From an uncultured Clostridia bacterium (GTDB lineage: Bacteria; Bacillota; Clostridia; Oscillospirales; Ruminococcaceae), in NCBI GenBank assembly GCA_945873955.1, contig CAMCFA010000001.1, positions 358,759 to 422,758 of the forward strand: DNA of 64,000 nt, in the 5' to 3' direction. The notes beneath the pieces were generated by a model. That model was not told the origin of the DNA and did not search any database. It was given only the letters and a program-made list of their open reading frames with translations. Position 1 is the stretch's first letter; every line of letters begins with the position of its first letter. This document shows positions 7,709 to 16,668 of this stretch, in pieces. Made by a program: the position numbers and the translations under genes.

Positions 7709-8935
7709 ATGAAAGACAGAACCTATCCCAAAGCAACAGTCACCGAAAAGGGCGAAAAGGCGCTGCGCGGCGGTCACCCGTGGGTCTACGCGGAGGAGAT
7801 CACCGACATCTCCGGCGAATACGAAAACGGCGGGCTTACCGACGTTTTCAACCGCAAGGGGCGCTACCTCGGCACCGGGTACATCAACGACAACTCGAAG
7901 ATACGGGTGAGGGTCATCTCCCGGAACGCTAACGACAGGTTCGACCGGGATTTCTACGCCCGCAGGATACGCTACGCGCTGGAATACCGCCGCACCGTCA
8001 TGGCGGAGGACTTCGGCTGCTGCCGGCTCATTTTCGGCGAGGCTGATATGTTTCCGGGATTCACAGTTGACCGCTTCGGTGATATCCTAGTGACGCAGGT
8101 GCTTTCCCTCGGCACGGAGCGTATCAAGGACATGCTGTATTCCCTGCTGGCGCAGACTCTCGAAGACATGGGCGAACAGATATCCGCAATCTACGAGCGC
8201 AACGACGTGAAGATACGCGAGCTGGAAGGCATGGAGGAATACAAGGGCTTCTACCCCGGAAAGGGACTGCGCACCGATCTTTCCGGCATGACGGAGATCA
8301 CCGAAAACGGCATAAAATACAGCGTTGACTACATCAACGGGCAGAAAACCGGGTTCTTCCTCGACCAGAAATACAACCGGCAGGCTATCCGCCGAATAGC
8401 AAAGGGCAGGACCGTGCTGGACTGCTTCACCCACACCGGGGCATTCGCGCTGAATGCAGCCGCCGCTGGGGCAAAGCACGTCAACGCTGTGGACATCTCC
8501 GCGGACGCTGTGGAAATGACCCGCTGCAACGCAGAGCTTAACGGGCTGACCGGGAACATGGAGTTCACAAAGGCGGACGTGTTCGACCTGCTGACGGAAC
8601 TTTACCGCAAGGGCGGCTCGCCGTATGATTTCATTATCCTCGACCCGCCGGCGTTCACCAAGAGCAGCAGCACCGTGAAGTCCGCAGAGCGCGGCTACAA
8701 GGAGATAAACCTCAAGGCAATGCGGCTGCTGCCGAGGGGCGGCTACCTAGCCACCTGCTCCTGCTCACACTTCATGACGGAAACGCTGTTCCGGCATATG
8801 CTTCACGACGCCGCGCAGGACGCGGGAGTGTCCCTGCGGCAGATAGAGGCGCGCAGGCAGTCCCCGGATCACCCGATACTGTGGAACGTCCCGGAAACTG
8901 ATTATCTGAAATTCTACATCTTCCAAGTGGTTTAA
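7709..8935 (+). CDS. RlmI-like class I rRNA m5C methyltransferase
   Basis: A 408-residue SAM-dependent RNA methylase. The N-terminus has a PUA domain with HPWVYAEEI; a Rossmann methylase follows with LDCFTHTGAFA, the SAM-binding region, DPPAFTKS and CSCSH, the presumed catalytic Cys segment. This is the RlmI/RlmK-C architecture, which methylates a 23S cytosine in E. coli; the exact site here is inferred. It is the first gene of a three-gene operon with gaps of 12 and 18 bases. Confidence 0.88.
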   Translation: MKDRTYPKATVTEKGEKALRGGHPWVYAEEITDISGEYENGGLTDVFNRKGRYLGTGYINDNSKIRVRVISRNANDRFDRDFYARRIRYALEYRRTVMAEDFGCCRLIFGEADMFPGFTVDRFGDILVTQVLSLGTERIKDMLYSLLAQTLEDMGEQISAIYERNDVKIRELEGMEEYKGFYPGKGLRTDLSGMTEITENGIKYSVDYINGQKTGFFLDQKYNRQAIRRIAKGRTVLDCFTHTGAFALNAAAAGAKHVNAVDISADAVEMTRCNAELNGLTGNMEFTKADVFDLLTELYRKGGSPYDFIILDPPAFTKSSSTVKSAERGYKEINLKAMRLLPRGGYLATCSCSHFMTETLFRHMLHDAAQDAGVSLRQIEARRQSPDHPILWNVPETDYLKFYIFQVV

Positions 8936-8947
8936 AGGAGCGTCATC

Positions 8948-9220
8948 ATGACAGAAAAAGACCTTGTCCCCGGACGCATCGTCCGGCATTTCAAGCGCGG
9001 CTTGCTTCCGGAGCAGGAGCGCGCAAATTCCACCAAGTACCTGTATGAGATAATCGGTGTGGCGGAGCATACCGAGACCCGCGAAAGGCTCGTGATATAC
9101 CGGGCGCTGTACGGCGATCACGGTATTTACGCCCGCCCGCTGGAGATGTTCCTTTCTGAAACAGACCGGGAGAAATACCCGCAGGCGGAGCAGAAATTCC
9201 GGTTTGAACCGGCTGAATGA
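8948..9220 (+). CDS. DUF1653 domain protein
   Basis: A 90-residue protein matching DUF1653: [10 protein letters not shown] near the start, [14 protein letters not shown], then [18 protein letters not shown]. The fold is small and all-beta in the family; its role is unknown. It sits 12 bases after the rRNA methylase with an AAAGGAG ribosome binding site and before a MATE exporter, so it is co-transcribed with both. Confidence 0.85.
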   Translation: MTEKDLVPGRIVRHFKRGLLPEQERANSTKYLYEIIGVAEHTETRERLVIYRALYGDHGIYARPLEMFLSETDREKYPQAEQKFRFEPAE

Positions 9221-9238
9221 TCCTAAGGAAGCGCAATA

Positions 9239-10618
9239 ATGAGATCAGCGAAATATATTGACATGTGCAGCGGTCCTGTGCTGCGCAAAATGATAGTGTT
9301 CACCCTGCCGATAATGTTCTCCGGGCTGTTTCAGCTCCTGTTCAACGCAACGGACATAATCGTGGTGGGAAAGTTCGCCGGGGACAACGCTCTTGCGGCG
9401 GTAGGCTCGAACACGGCGCTCATCAATCTTATGACGAACCTGTTTATCGGGCTTTCGATAGGTGTTAATGTCGTCGCGGCAAGGTACTGCGGGGCGAAGA
9501 ACGTCAAAGAGCTGAAAAAAACAGTCCACACGTCTATGCTGATAAGCGTGATAAGCGGCGTTATACTTATGGCGGTAGGGCTTTGCTTCGCGGAGCAAAT
9601 GCTGCGGCTCATGCAGACCCCGGACAGCATTATCGGCATGGCTGCTGATTACCTGCGGATATACTTCTGCGGTATGCCGTTCATGATGATATACAACTTC
9701 GGCAACGCGATACTACGGGCGGCGGGCGATACCAGCCGTCCTATGTTCTTCCTTATCGTCGCCGGGGTGGTGAATGTCCTGCTGGATATGTTCTTCGTGA
9801 TCGTGCTGAATATGAGCGCGGCGGGCGTGGGACTTGCCACCTCTCTTTCGCAGGGAGTTTCCGCAGTGCTGATAATACGCTGCCTGCTCAAGGAGTCGGA
9901 CAGCTCCGGCTTGAAGCTGAACCCGCGGGAGCTGAAAATCCACAAAGACAAGCTGCTTATGATCATGAAGATCGGACTTCCGGCGGGATTTCAAGGGACT
10001 GTGTTCTCCCTGTCGAACGTGGTGATACAGTCCTCGATAAACCTTTTCGGTGAGGCTGTTATTGCCGGGAACTCCGCCGCGGCAAGCATTGAGGGCTTCG
10101 TCTACATGGCGATGAACTCCTGCTATCAGTCCACGCTGTCCTTCACCAGCCAGAATATCGGCGCCGGAAAATTTGAGCGGATAAACAAGATACTTCTGTG
10201 CGGGCTGCTCTGCGTTATGACGGTTTGGGCAGTGCTGGGGCTTGGCGTGTGCATGTCGCTGGGACGTCCCCTGCTCAGCATTTACACCAGCGGCGAAGCC
10301 TCTATCGAAGCCGGGCTGCGGCGTATGGTCTACGTCTGCGGCACCTACTTCCTGTGCGGAGTTATGGAGGTGCTTGTCGGCTCGCTGCGCGGAATGGGCT
10401 ACTCGATCACGCCCATGATCGTTTCCCTGCTTGGGGCGTGCGGTCTGCGGCTGGTATGGCTGGCGACTGTGTTCCAGATAGAACAGTACCACACCCCTGA
10501 CACGGTGTACCTCTCCTACCCTGTGTCGTGGGTGATAACTGTTGCGGCGCATGTGGTGTGCTTCTTCATCTGCCGGCACAGGCTCAAAAAGAAAATGCTG
10601 CGGTATCAGCAGGCATAA
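9239..10618 (+). CDS. MATE family efflux transporter
   Basis: A 459-residue integral membrane protein with about 12 hydrophobic segments in two MatE halves. FTLPIMFSGLFQLLFNATD near residue 20 is typical of the clostridial NorM/DinF-like branch. It would export cationic compounds using a Na+ or H+ gradient. It is the last gene of the operon and is followed by a strong terminator. Substrate is not deducible. Confidence 0.9.
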   Translation: MRSAKYIDMCSGPVLRKMIVFTLPIMFSGLFQLLFNATDIIVVGKFAGDNALAAVGSNTALINLMTNLFIGLSIGVNVVAARYCGAKNVKELKKTVHTSMLISVISGVILMAVGLCFAEQMLRLMQTPDSIIGMAADYLRIYFCGMPFMMIYNFGNAILRAAGDTSRPMFFLIVAGVVNVLLDMFFVIVLNMSAAGVGLATSLSQGVSAVLIIRCLLKESDSSGLKLNPRELKIHKDKLLMIMKIGLPAGFQGTVFSLSNVVIQSSINLFGEAVIAGNSAAASIEGFVYMAMNSCYQSTLSFTSQNIGAGKFERINKILLCGLLCVMTVWAVLGLGVCMSLGRPLLSIYTSGEASIEAGLRRMVYVCGTYFLCGVMEVLVGSLRGMGYSITPMIVSLLGACGLRLVWLATVFQIEQYHTPDTVYLSYPVSWVITVAAHVVCFFICRHRLKKKMLRYQQA

Positions 10619-10624
10619 TATCAG

Positions 10625-10660
10625 CACCGGGCGGCTAACTTGCTGCCCGGTGTTTAGTTA
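10625..10660 (+). terminator. Terminator of the MATE operon
   Basis: CACCGGGC pairs with GCCCGGTG (10625-10632 with 10645-10652); GTTTAGTTATTTT follows. Confidence 0.8.
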
Positions 10661-10702
10661 TTTTCACCAAAATAACGCGCGATTATTGTATTTTCTACAT
10701 TA

Positions 10703-10731
10703 TTGTAATTAATGTGAATTTGTGCTATACT
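10703..10731 (+). promoter_or_regulatory. Sigma-A promoter of the phosphorelay operon
   Basis: TTGTAA (10703-10708), 17-base spacer, TATACT (10726-10731). It rules out the ATG at 10714 as start of the kinase gene, which would lie inside the promoter. Confidence 0.75.
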
Positions 10732-10776
10732 GATTTATATATAGATGTTAAAAAATTTCGAAAGGCGGTGCTGCGT

Positions 10777-12993
10777 TTGAAAAAAATACCGCTTGTACAG
10801 TATCTGCACGGCCTTCTGGTGTGTGACGATTTTGACATCAGGCACAAGCTCCAGAACATGATGCTTGCCGTCGCGCTTGCGGGAAGCTCTTTTTCAACGA
10901 TCAAATCCTTCGCGCTTGATTATAACATTTCCCGGAGCATACTGTCGCTGTTTGCCACGCTGACGGTATTCGCCGCGTTCTACATATCGGTCATTCTCCG
11001 CAAGAGAAAAGCCGCCTCATACCTTGCCTGCATACTGATCGACCTCATAATTTTCCCGCTGCTTTTCATATTCAGCGGCGGTATTTACAGCTCTATTCCG
11101 CTGTGGCTGGTGTTCGGACTGGTGTTCCCGTGGTTCATTCTGGAGGGAGCGGGCTGCTATGTCATGTTTGGGCTGGATCTGCTCGCGGCAGTTGGGTGCT
11201 TCGTGGTGCAGATATTCTTCCCCCAGATAATTGCAGAGCCGCCGGCAGGCGACATTGTTGTCACAACGGCGGTGGACATGGCAGTGGGCGTCGCCGTGAT
11301 ACCGATCATTCTTGGGATCACGGTAAAATATCAGGTCTACGCCTTTGAGAACCAGCAGCGGAAAATGGAGCGTCAAGAAAAACAGCTCATTGAAGCAATG
11401 AAATCCGCCGACCAGTCAAACGAAGCAAAGACCGCGTACCTCATCAGCATGTCGCATGAGATACGCACGCCGATAAACGCCGTTCTCGGCATGGACGAGA
11501 TGATCCTGCGGGAGAGCGACGACGAAACGATACTTAGCTACGCCGAAAACATACAATCCGCCGGGCAGTCGCTGCTTTCGGTTATCAACGACGTGCTTGA
11601 CTTCTCAAAGATAGAGTCCGGCAGGCTGGAGATACTCCCGGTGGAATACGATGTCCGGCAGCTTCTGCACGACTGTTACAGCATGATAATCATGCGGGCG
11701 GAGAAGAAAAACCTGCTGCTTGAGGTACACAACGACCCCGCGCTTCCCCGTCGGCTCCTTGGCGACGAGATCCGCATAAAGCAGATAATCATCAACCTGC
11801 TGACGAACGCTGTGAAATACACCTCCGCCGGAAAGGTCACGCTGTCGCTTGATTTCACCCCCGCCGGAGATAATGATATCCTGCTTCAGATCACCGTCCG
11901 GGACACCGGAATGGGCATTTCGCGGGAGAATCAAGACATTCTGTTCACCGCGTTTAGCCGTCTGGACGAAATGCACAACCGCAACATTGAAGGCACCGGT
12001 CTGGGACTCAGCATAACAAAGCGGCTGACGGATCTTATGGGCGGCGAGATCGGCGTAAACAGCACCCTCGGCACGGGATCGGAATTCTGGGTGGAGCTGC
12101 CGCAGACGGTGCGCTCACTGGAGAAGGTCGGTGAGTTTACCGTGAACCGCCGTTCCGCCGGGGATCATAAGAAGGAATACAAGGAGCGGTTTCAGGCTCC
12201 CGCAGCAAGGATACTTGTGGTGGACGACGTTAAGCTCAATATCGACGTTATGAAGGGGCTGCTGAAAAACACAAAGATCCGCATAGACAGCGCTTACAGC
12301 GGCAGGGAGTGTCTTGGGCTGGTGCGCAAGAACAGCTACGACCTCATCTTCATGGATCATCTCATGCCGGATATGGACGGCGTTGAAACGCTGAAAAATA
12401 TCCGCTCTATACCGGATATGCCGAACAAGGACACTCCTGTCATTGCGCTCACTGCGAACGCCATGATTGGCGCAAAGGAAAAGTACGGCGCTCTCGGCTT
12501 TGCGGACTATCTTGCAAAACCGGTGCAGAGTGACAAGCTGGAGCTTATGCTGCTGGAATACCTCCCGCCGGAGCTTATCTGTCCGGTCAGCGAGAAAACC
12601 TCCGCAGAGAAAAAGCCCTCCCCGGTGCATGAGGAAGCTCCAGTGCTAGACGCGGCGCAGGGTATACGCTGGTGCTGCGGCGACGAGGCCTTCTACCGGC
12701 AGATACTTGGAATGCTGGAGCTTGGCAGGAAAACGGACGAGCTGGACAGCGCGTTCCGCTCCGGCGACTGGCGAATGTACGAAAGGCTCTGCTGCGGGCT
12801 GAAAAGCACTGCTCTGACGGTCGGCGCAGTGAGGGTTTCTCAGCTTGCCGCCCGGCTGGAGGCTGAGGCGAAGTCCGGCGGGATAGGCTATATCCGCGAA
12901 AACCACAGCCGCCTTATTGACTTCTGTCAAAACCTTGACAGAAGCATAGGCGACTATCTGTACAGAAATAAATCAGAGGGAGAAAAGTATTGA
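10777..12993 (+). CDS. Hybrid sensor histidine kinase with degenerate Hpt domain
   Basis: A 738-residue membrane kinase. TTG at 10777 is chosen because AAAGGCGGTG lies six bases upstream. Order: about six transmembrane segments (to about residue 185), coiled linker, HisKA with SHEIRTPINAVLG (His227), HATPase with N and G boxes (NLLTNAVKY, DTGMGI, GTGLGLSI), receiver with FMDHLMPDMDG (Asp527), and a C-terminal Hpt-like helical domain. The Hpt motif reads CCGLKST where the sister kinase has VHALKST, so the phospho-accepting His is replaced by Cys673. The stop overlaps the next start (TGATG). Signal unknown; no extracellular domain is present. Confidence 0.92.
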   Translation: MKKIPLVQYLHGLLVCDDFDIRHKLQNMMLAVALAGSSFSTIKSFALDYNISRSILSLFATLTVFAAFYISVILRKRKAASYLACILIDLIIFPLLFIFSGGIYSSIPLWLVFGLVFPWFILEGAGCYVMFGLDLLAAVGCFVVQIFFPQIIAEPPAGDIVVTTAVDMAVGVAVIPIILGITVKYQVYAFENQQRKMERQEKQLIEAMKSADQSNEAKTAYLISMSHEIRTPINAVLGMDEMILRESDDETILSYAENIQSAGQSLLSVINDVLDFSKIESGRLEILPVEYDVRQLLHDCYSMIIMRAEKKNLLLEVHNDPALPRRLLGDEIRIKQIIINLLTNAVKYTSAGKVTLSLDFTPAGDNDILLQITVRDTGMGISRENQDILFTAFSRLDEMHNRNIEGTGLGLSITKRLTDLMGGEIGVNSTLGTGSEFWVELPQTVRSLEKVGEFTVNRRSAGDHKKEYKERFQAPAARILVVDDVKLNIDVMKGLLKNTKIRIDSAYSGRECLGLVRKNSYDLIFMDHLMPDMDGVETLKNIRSIPDMPNKDTPVIALTANAMIGAKEKYGALGFADYLAKPVQSDKLELMLLEYLPPELICPVSEKTSAEKKPSPVHEEAPVLDAAQGIRWCCGDEAFYRQILGMLELGRKTDELDSAFRSGDWRMYERLCCGLKSTALTVGAVRVSQLAARLEAEAKSGGIGYIRENHSRLIDFCQNLDRSIGDYLYRNKSEGEKY

Positions 12994-13379
12994 TGAGTAA
13001 ACGGATCATGGTGGTAGATGACGACAAAATTACTATCCAGATGTGCGAATATATCTTGAAACAGCAGGGTTACGAGGTGATTTCTGCGCTTTCCGGCAAG
13101 CGCTGTCTTGAATACCTGCGGGACGAAAAAAATCCACCGGTGGACTGCATAGTGCTGGATATCGAAATGCCGATGCTGAACGGCTTCAACACACTGTCCA
13201 GCATACGGCAGTCTGAAAAACTGATGAAGCTCCCGGTGATGTTCCTCACCGCCGCCGCAAATCAGGACACGGTGAAGGAAGCTATCCGGCTGGGCGTGAC
13301 CTCCTACCTCAGAAAGCCGTTCCTGCCGAAGGAGCTGGTCGAAAAGGTCGCTGCCCTGCTGGAAAACTCCGGGAAATAA
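12993..13379 (+). CDS. Stand-alone receiver-domain response regulator
   Basis: A 128-residue CheY-like protein with the acidic pair VVDDD, phospho-acceptor Asp56 in LDIEMPMLNG, Thr in MFLTAAA and Lys in LRKPF, so it is fully competent for phosphorylation. It has no output domain. It lies between two hybrid kinases, overlapping the first by one base and 13 bases from the second, and is therefore likely a shuttle or sink in a multistep phosphorelay. Confidence 0.93.
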   Translation: MSKRIMVVDDDKITIQMCEYILKQQGYEVISALSGKRCLEYLRDEKNPPVDCIVLDIEMPMLNGFNTLSSIRQSEKLMKLPVMFLTAAANQDTVKEAIRLGVTSYLRKPFLPKELVEKVAALLENSGK

Positions 13380-13392
13380 TCGGGAGTATCGT

Positions 13393-16068
13393 ATGCTTTT
13401 ATACAATATTGATTTTGAGATCTCCGCGGCGGCGTTCCTTATCGTGCTGAATCTGTACATAAGGCTGCAATACACCTCGGATTCCCCCAGCAACAAGCAC
13501 TTCAAGAAGCTGGCGCTGATCCTGCTGGTTGCGGTGATCCTTGACGTCCTCACGGCGGTGACGATCAGCTACGCTGACAGCGTGCCGATTTGGTTCAACG
13601 TTGCACTGAACACGCTGTATTTCTGCTCTGATGTACTGCTTGAACTGGAGTTCGTGTTCTATTGCACCTGCGCTACCTACGGAGAGGTCAAAAAACACAT
13701 CGTCCCTAAGGTTTCAGTGGTGGTTTCCATAATCTTTTTCGTTATACTGTTTCTGAACATCTTCACAGGACTGGTGTTCAGTTTTGACGAAACCGGGTAC
13801 GTTCATGGTCCGCTGTACATGATGGTGCATTTCGTGCCGCTGGCGGTGATATTTGTCACCTGCGGTATGATGCTGATGAACTTCCCGAAATTCAGAACCT
13901 CACAAAGGATATCTATCATTCTGTATATCCTTGATCTGCTGTCCGGACCGCTGATACAGCTAATTTACCCGAACGTGCTGTTTATCCTGTTCACAGTGTC
14001 TATCGGGCTGCTTCTGCTGATGTTCGCGCTGGAAACTCCGGATTATCAGACGCTGAAAAGCACCATGAACGAGCTTCGCTCAACCCGCGACGAGGCGGAG
14101 GAGGCTATGGCGGTCGCGCAAAGCGCAAGCCAAGCTAAGACTGACTTCCTCAGCACCATGTCGCATGAGATACGCACACCGATAAACGCGATCCTTGGAT
14201 ACAACGAAATGGTGCAGCGTGACACACAGGATCCCGCGATAACGCAGTATTCCGCGAATATCCGCAGCGCCGGCAAAGCGCTGCTATCCATGATAAGCGA
14301 CATGATGGACTACACCGAAATGGAGACCGGCAGCTTCCACATTGAAGAAACCAACTACTCCGCCGCGTCAATGCTGTCGGATATCACCACCTGCGGCAGA
14401 TACTACGCCGAGAAAAAGGACATTGAGCTTCGGGTGAGCTTCGACCCGGATATACCTAAGACCCTCGCTGGGGACAGCATGAGAATAACTAGGATATTCA
14501 GCAACCTGCTGTCAAACGCGGTGAAATACACCGACTCCGGCTGGGTGGAGATATCCGTAAAGTGGGAGGGGCAGGACGAGCAGAGCGGCTGTCTGTGCGC
14601 ACATGTACGGGACACCGGTATCGGCATGAAGGAGGAGGATATCGCGCGGATCTCCTCCAGCTTTCTGCGGTTGGACAAGAAGCGCAATCAGAACATTCAA
14701 GGGATAGGTCTGGGGCTTACGATAGTCACCCGGCTGCTTTCGCTTATGGGCAGCTCCCTTGAAGTCAGCAGCGAATACGGCAGGGGTACTACCATGAGCT
14801 TCCGGATAAAGCAGGGTGTGATCGACCCTGCACCGCTTGGAAATGTTGTGCCCCTGACGGAGGGCGTGGACAGGGAGCGCACTGTGGCGGGCTTCACTGC
14901 CCCGGACGCGCGGATCCTCGCGGTGGACGACAACACAATGAACCTCGAACTGTACAAGGGCAGCTTAAAGGACACCCGTGCGCACATCGACACCGCCGTA
15001 AACGGCGTGGAAGCGCTGGAGCTCATCAGCCGGAACAGCTACGACCTCATCATACTCGACCACATGATGCCGATAATGGACGGCATGGAAACACTGAAAA
15101 CTATCAAGAAGCAGGATCTTTGCCCCGGCGTACCGATAATCGTGATAACTGCGAACGCAGTATCCGGCGAAAAAAGCGCCTATCTCAACGCCGGCTTCGA
15201 CGATTATCTTTCAAAGCCGGTTTCCAGCCGTCAGCTTTGGGAGGCGGTGCGAAAGCACCTACCGGAACGGCTGATCTGCACGGCTGAAAAGGCTCGATCC
15301 GCGCAGTCCTGCGGAAAGGGTGCAATGGGCAGGCTTGCGGAGTTCCTTGATACCACGTCGGCGCTGCAATACTGCTGCGAAAGCGAGGAGCTGTATCTTC
15401 AGATACTCGGCACATATCTTGAGGAGGATAAAACAGAGCTTATCAAGCAGTACTGCGGCTCTATGGACGTGGACAACTACCGCATACAGGTCCACGCGCT
15501 GAAAAGCACCTCCCGGACGATAGGCGCGACCGCGCTGTCTGACGAAGCTCTGGCGCTTGAAAACGCTGCGAAGAGCGGCGACATTGAGTACATCACCGGG
15601 AATACGGAGCGGGTGCTGACGGACTACAATGCTGTCTTAGAGCAAATCCGCGCTGTGCTGGAGGCTCCCGCGCAGACGGCTGCGGAAGTCAGCGGGCGGG
15701 TGCTGTATGTTGAGGACGACATCATGTACCGCTGTCTGGTGAAGCGTATGCTGCGGGACAGTTTCGGCGACATCACTTGCGTGCAGTCCGGCGAGGAAGC
15801 GCTGGATCACCTGCGGCTAAAGCAGCCGGAGGTCATACTGCTGGATCTGAATCTCAGCGGAATGGACGGTCTGGGAGTGCTGAAAGCGCTGAGATCAGAC
15901 GAAATTCTGCGGGATATCCCGGTGGTAATTTTTACATCTGACAACGACCACGAAACAGAGGTTCGGTGCTTTCGTGAGGGCGCTGCGGATTTCATCGCAA
16001 AGCCGGCGGATATGGATATTCTGTCGGAACGTCTCAAACGTCTTGTTCACGCCAAAGTATCTGCGTGA
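13393..16068 (+). CDS. Hybrid histidine kinase: TM-HisKA-HATPase-REC-Hpt-REC
   Basis: An 891-residue membrane kinase. Roughly seven hydrophobic segments (to about 215) lead to HisKA with SHEIRTPINAILG (His258), HATPase (NLLSNAVKY, DTGIGM, GIGLGLTI), receiver 1 with LDHMMPIMDG (Asp556), an intact Hpt with VHALKST (His701) and receiver 2 with LDLNLSGMDG (Asp818). It thus holds every relay position. Paralogous to the kinase two genes upstream across TM, kinase, REC and Hpt, but with an extra C-terminal receiver. No DNA-binding output lies in the operon, so output is elsewhere or through protein contacts. Confidence 0.93.
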   Translation: MLLYNIDFEISAAAFLIVLNLYIRLQYTSDSPSNKHFKKLALILLVAVILDVLTAVTISYADSVPIWFNVALNTLYFCSDVLLELEFVFYCTCATYGEVKKHIVPKVSVVVSIIFFVILFLNIFTGLVFSFDETGYVHGPLYMMVHFVPLAVIFVTCGMMLMNFPKFRTSQRISIILYILDLLSGPLIQLIYPNVLFILFTVSIGLLLLMFALETPDYQTLKSTMNELRSTRDEAEEAMAVAQSASQAKTDFLSTMSHEIRTPINAILGYNEMVQRDTQDPAITQYSANIRSAGKALLSMISDMMDYTEMETGSFHIEETNYSAASMLSDITTCGRYYAEKKDIELRVSFDPDIPKTLAGDSMRITRIFSNLLSNAVKYTDSGWVEISVKWEGQDEQSGCLCAHVRDTGIGMKEEDIARISSSFLRLDKKRNQNIQGIGLGLTIVTRLLSLMGSSLEVSSEYGRGTTMSFRIKQGVIDPAPLGNVVPLTEGVDRERTVAGFTAPDARILAVDDNTMNLELYKGSLKDTRAHIDTAVNGVEALELISRNSYDLIILDHMMPIMDGMETLKTIKKQDLCPGVPIIVITANAVSGEKSAYLNAGFDDYLSKPVSSRQLWEAVRKHLPERLICTAEKARSAQSCGKGAMGRLAEFLDTTSALQYCCESEELYLQILGTYLEEDKTELIKQYCGSMDVDNYRIQVHALKSTSRTIGATALSDEALALENAAKSGDIEYITGNTERVLTDYNAVLEQIRAVLEAPAQTAAEVSGRVLYVEDDIMYRCLVKRMLRDSFGDITCVQSGEEALDHLRLKQPEVILLDLNLSGMDGLGVLKALRSDEILRDIPVVIFTSDNDHETEVRCFREGAADFIAKPADMDILSERLKRLVHAKVSA

Positions 16069-16097
16069 CCGATCTTATCCTGCATTATTTTCAAATG

Positions 16098-16152
16098 AAA
16101 AGCGGCGGTTTCGACAGGCGGTACTCCCCTGCCGAATATCTGCCGCTTTTTT
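16098..16152 (+). terminator. Terminator of the phosphorelay operon
   Basis: AAAAGCGGC pairs with GCCGCTTTT around an inner small hairpin; followed by TTTTTTCCTC. Confidence 0.8.
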
Positions 16153-16199
16153 CCTCTTAAAAAAAACTCAAAAAAAATATAATTTTTTTAAAAAAGGTA

Positions 16200-16228
16200 T
16201 TGACAAATCAGAACTCCCGTGATATAAT
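16200..16228 (+). promoter_or_regulatory. Promoter of the tRNA-Thr/tRNA-Ser unit
   Basis: TTGACA (16200-16205), 17-base spacer, TATAAT (16223-16228), both hexamers at consensus. Confidence 0.88.
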
Positions 16229-16269
16229 AATATAGTCGTCAGGGAGATGACAAAACAAAAAGATGAGAT

Positions 16270-16345
16270 GCTGCTATGGCTCAGTTGGTAGAGCACATCC
16301 TTGGTAAGGATGAGGTCATCGGTTCGACTCCGATTAGCAGCTCCA
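16270..16345 (+). tRNA. tRNA-Thr (GGT)
   Basis: A 76-base cloverleaf: acceptor GCTGCTA/TAGCAGC, anticodon loop TTGGTAA, T-loop TTCGACT, CCA encoded. Confidence 0.96.
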
Positions 16346-16354
16346 TTTTTTTTT

Positions 16355-16443
16355 GGAGAGGTATCGAAGTGGTCATAACGAGGCGGTCTTGAAAACCGTT
16401 TGGGGGCAACTCCACAAGGGTTCGAATCCCTTCCTCTCCGCCA
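16355..16443 (+). tRNA. tRNA-Ser (TGA)
   Basis: An 89-base type II tRNA with a long variable arm, anticodon loop CTTGAAA (TGA), acceptor GGAGAGG/CCTCTCC and encoded CCA. It lies nine bases after tRNA-Thr in one transcript. Confidence 0.96.
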
Positions 16444-16448
16444 GTCGA

Positions 16449-16489
16449 GTGCCTCGACACGCATTTCGCGCGCCGAGGCGCTTTTTTTT
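16449..16489 (+). terminator. Terminator of the tRNA unit
   Basis: GTGCCTCGACACGC..GCGCGCCGAGGCGC hairpin followed by eight T's. It is nearly identical to the terminator after tRNA-fMet. Confidence 0.9.
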
Positions 16490-16621
16490 ATTAGTTTACC
16501 CCGCGTTAAGTGGCTATTTTGTATACCATAGACAATATACAGTCGTGCCGTATAGCTATGCGGTGCGGTTTCTTTTTTATCCCCGAAAAAGCTGCTGGTA
16601 TATCAAAAAAAATACACTGCA

Positions 16622-16668
16622 AAGCGGCTCTGAACTGCCAACTGGCGTTACAGAGCCGCTTGTTTTAT
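16622..16668 (-). terminator. Terminator of the rhodanese-TtcA gene
   Basis: AAGCGGCTCTG pairs with CAGAGCCGCTT; T-rich sequence follows on both strands, so it may work in both directions. Confidence 0.85.
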
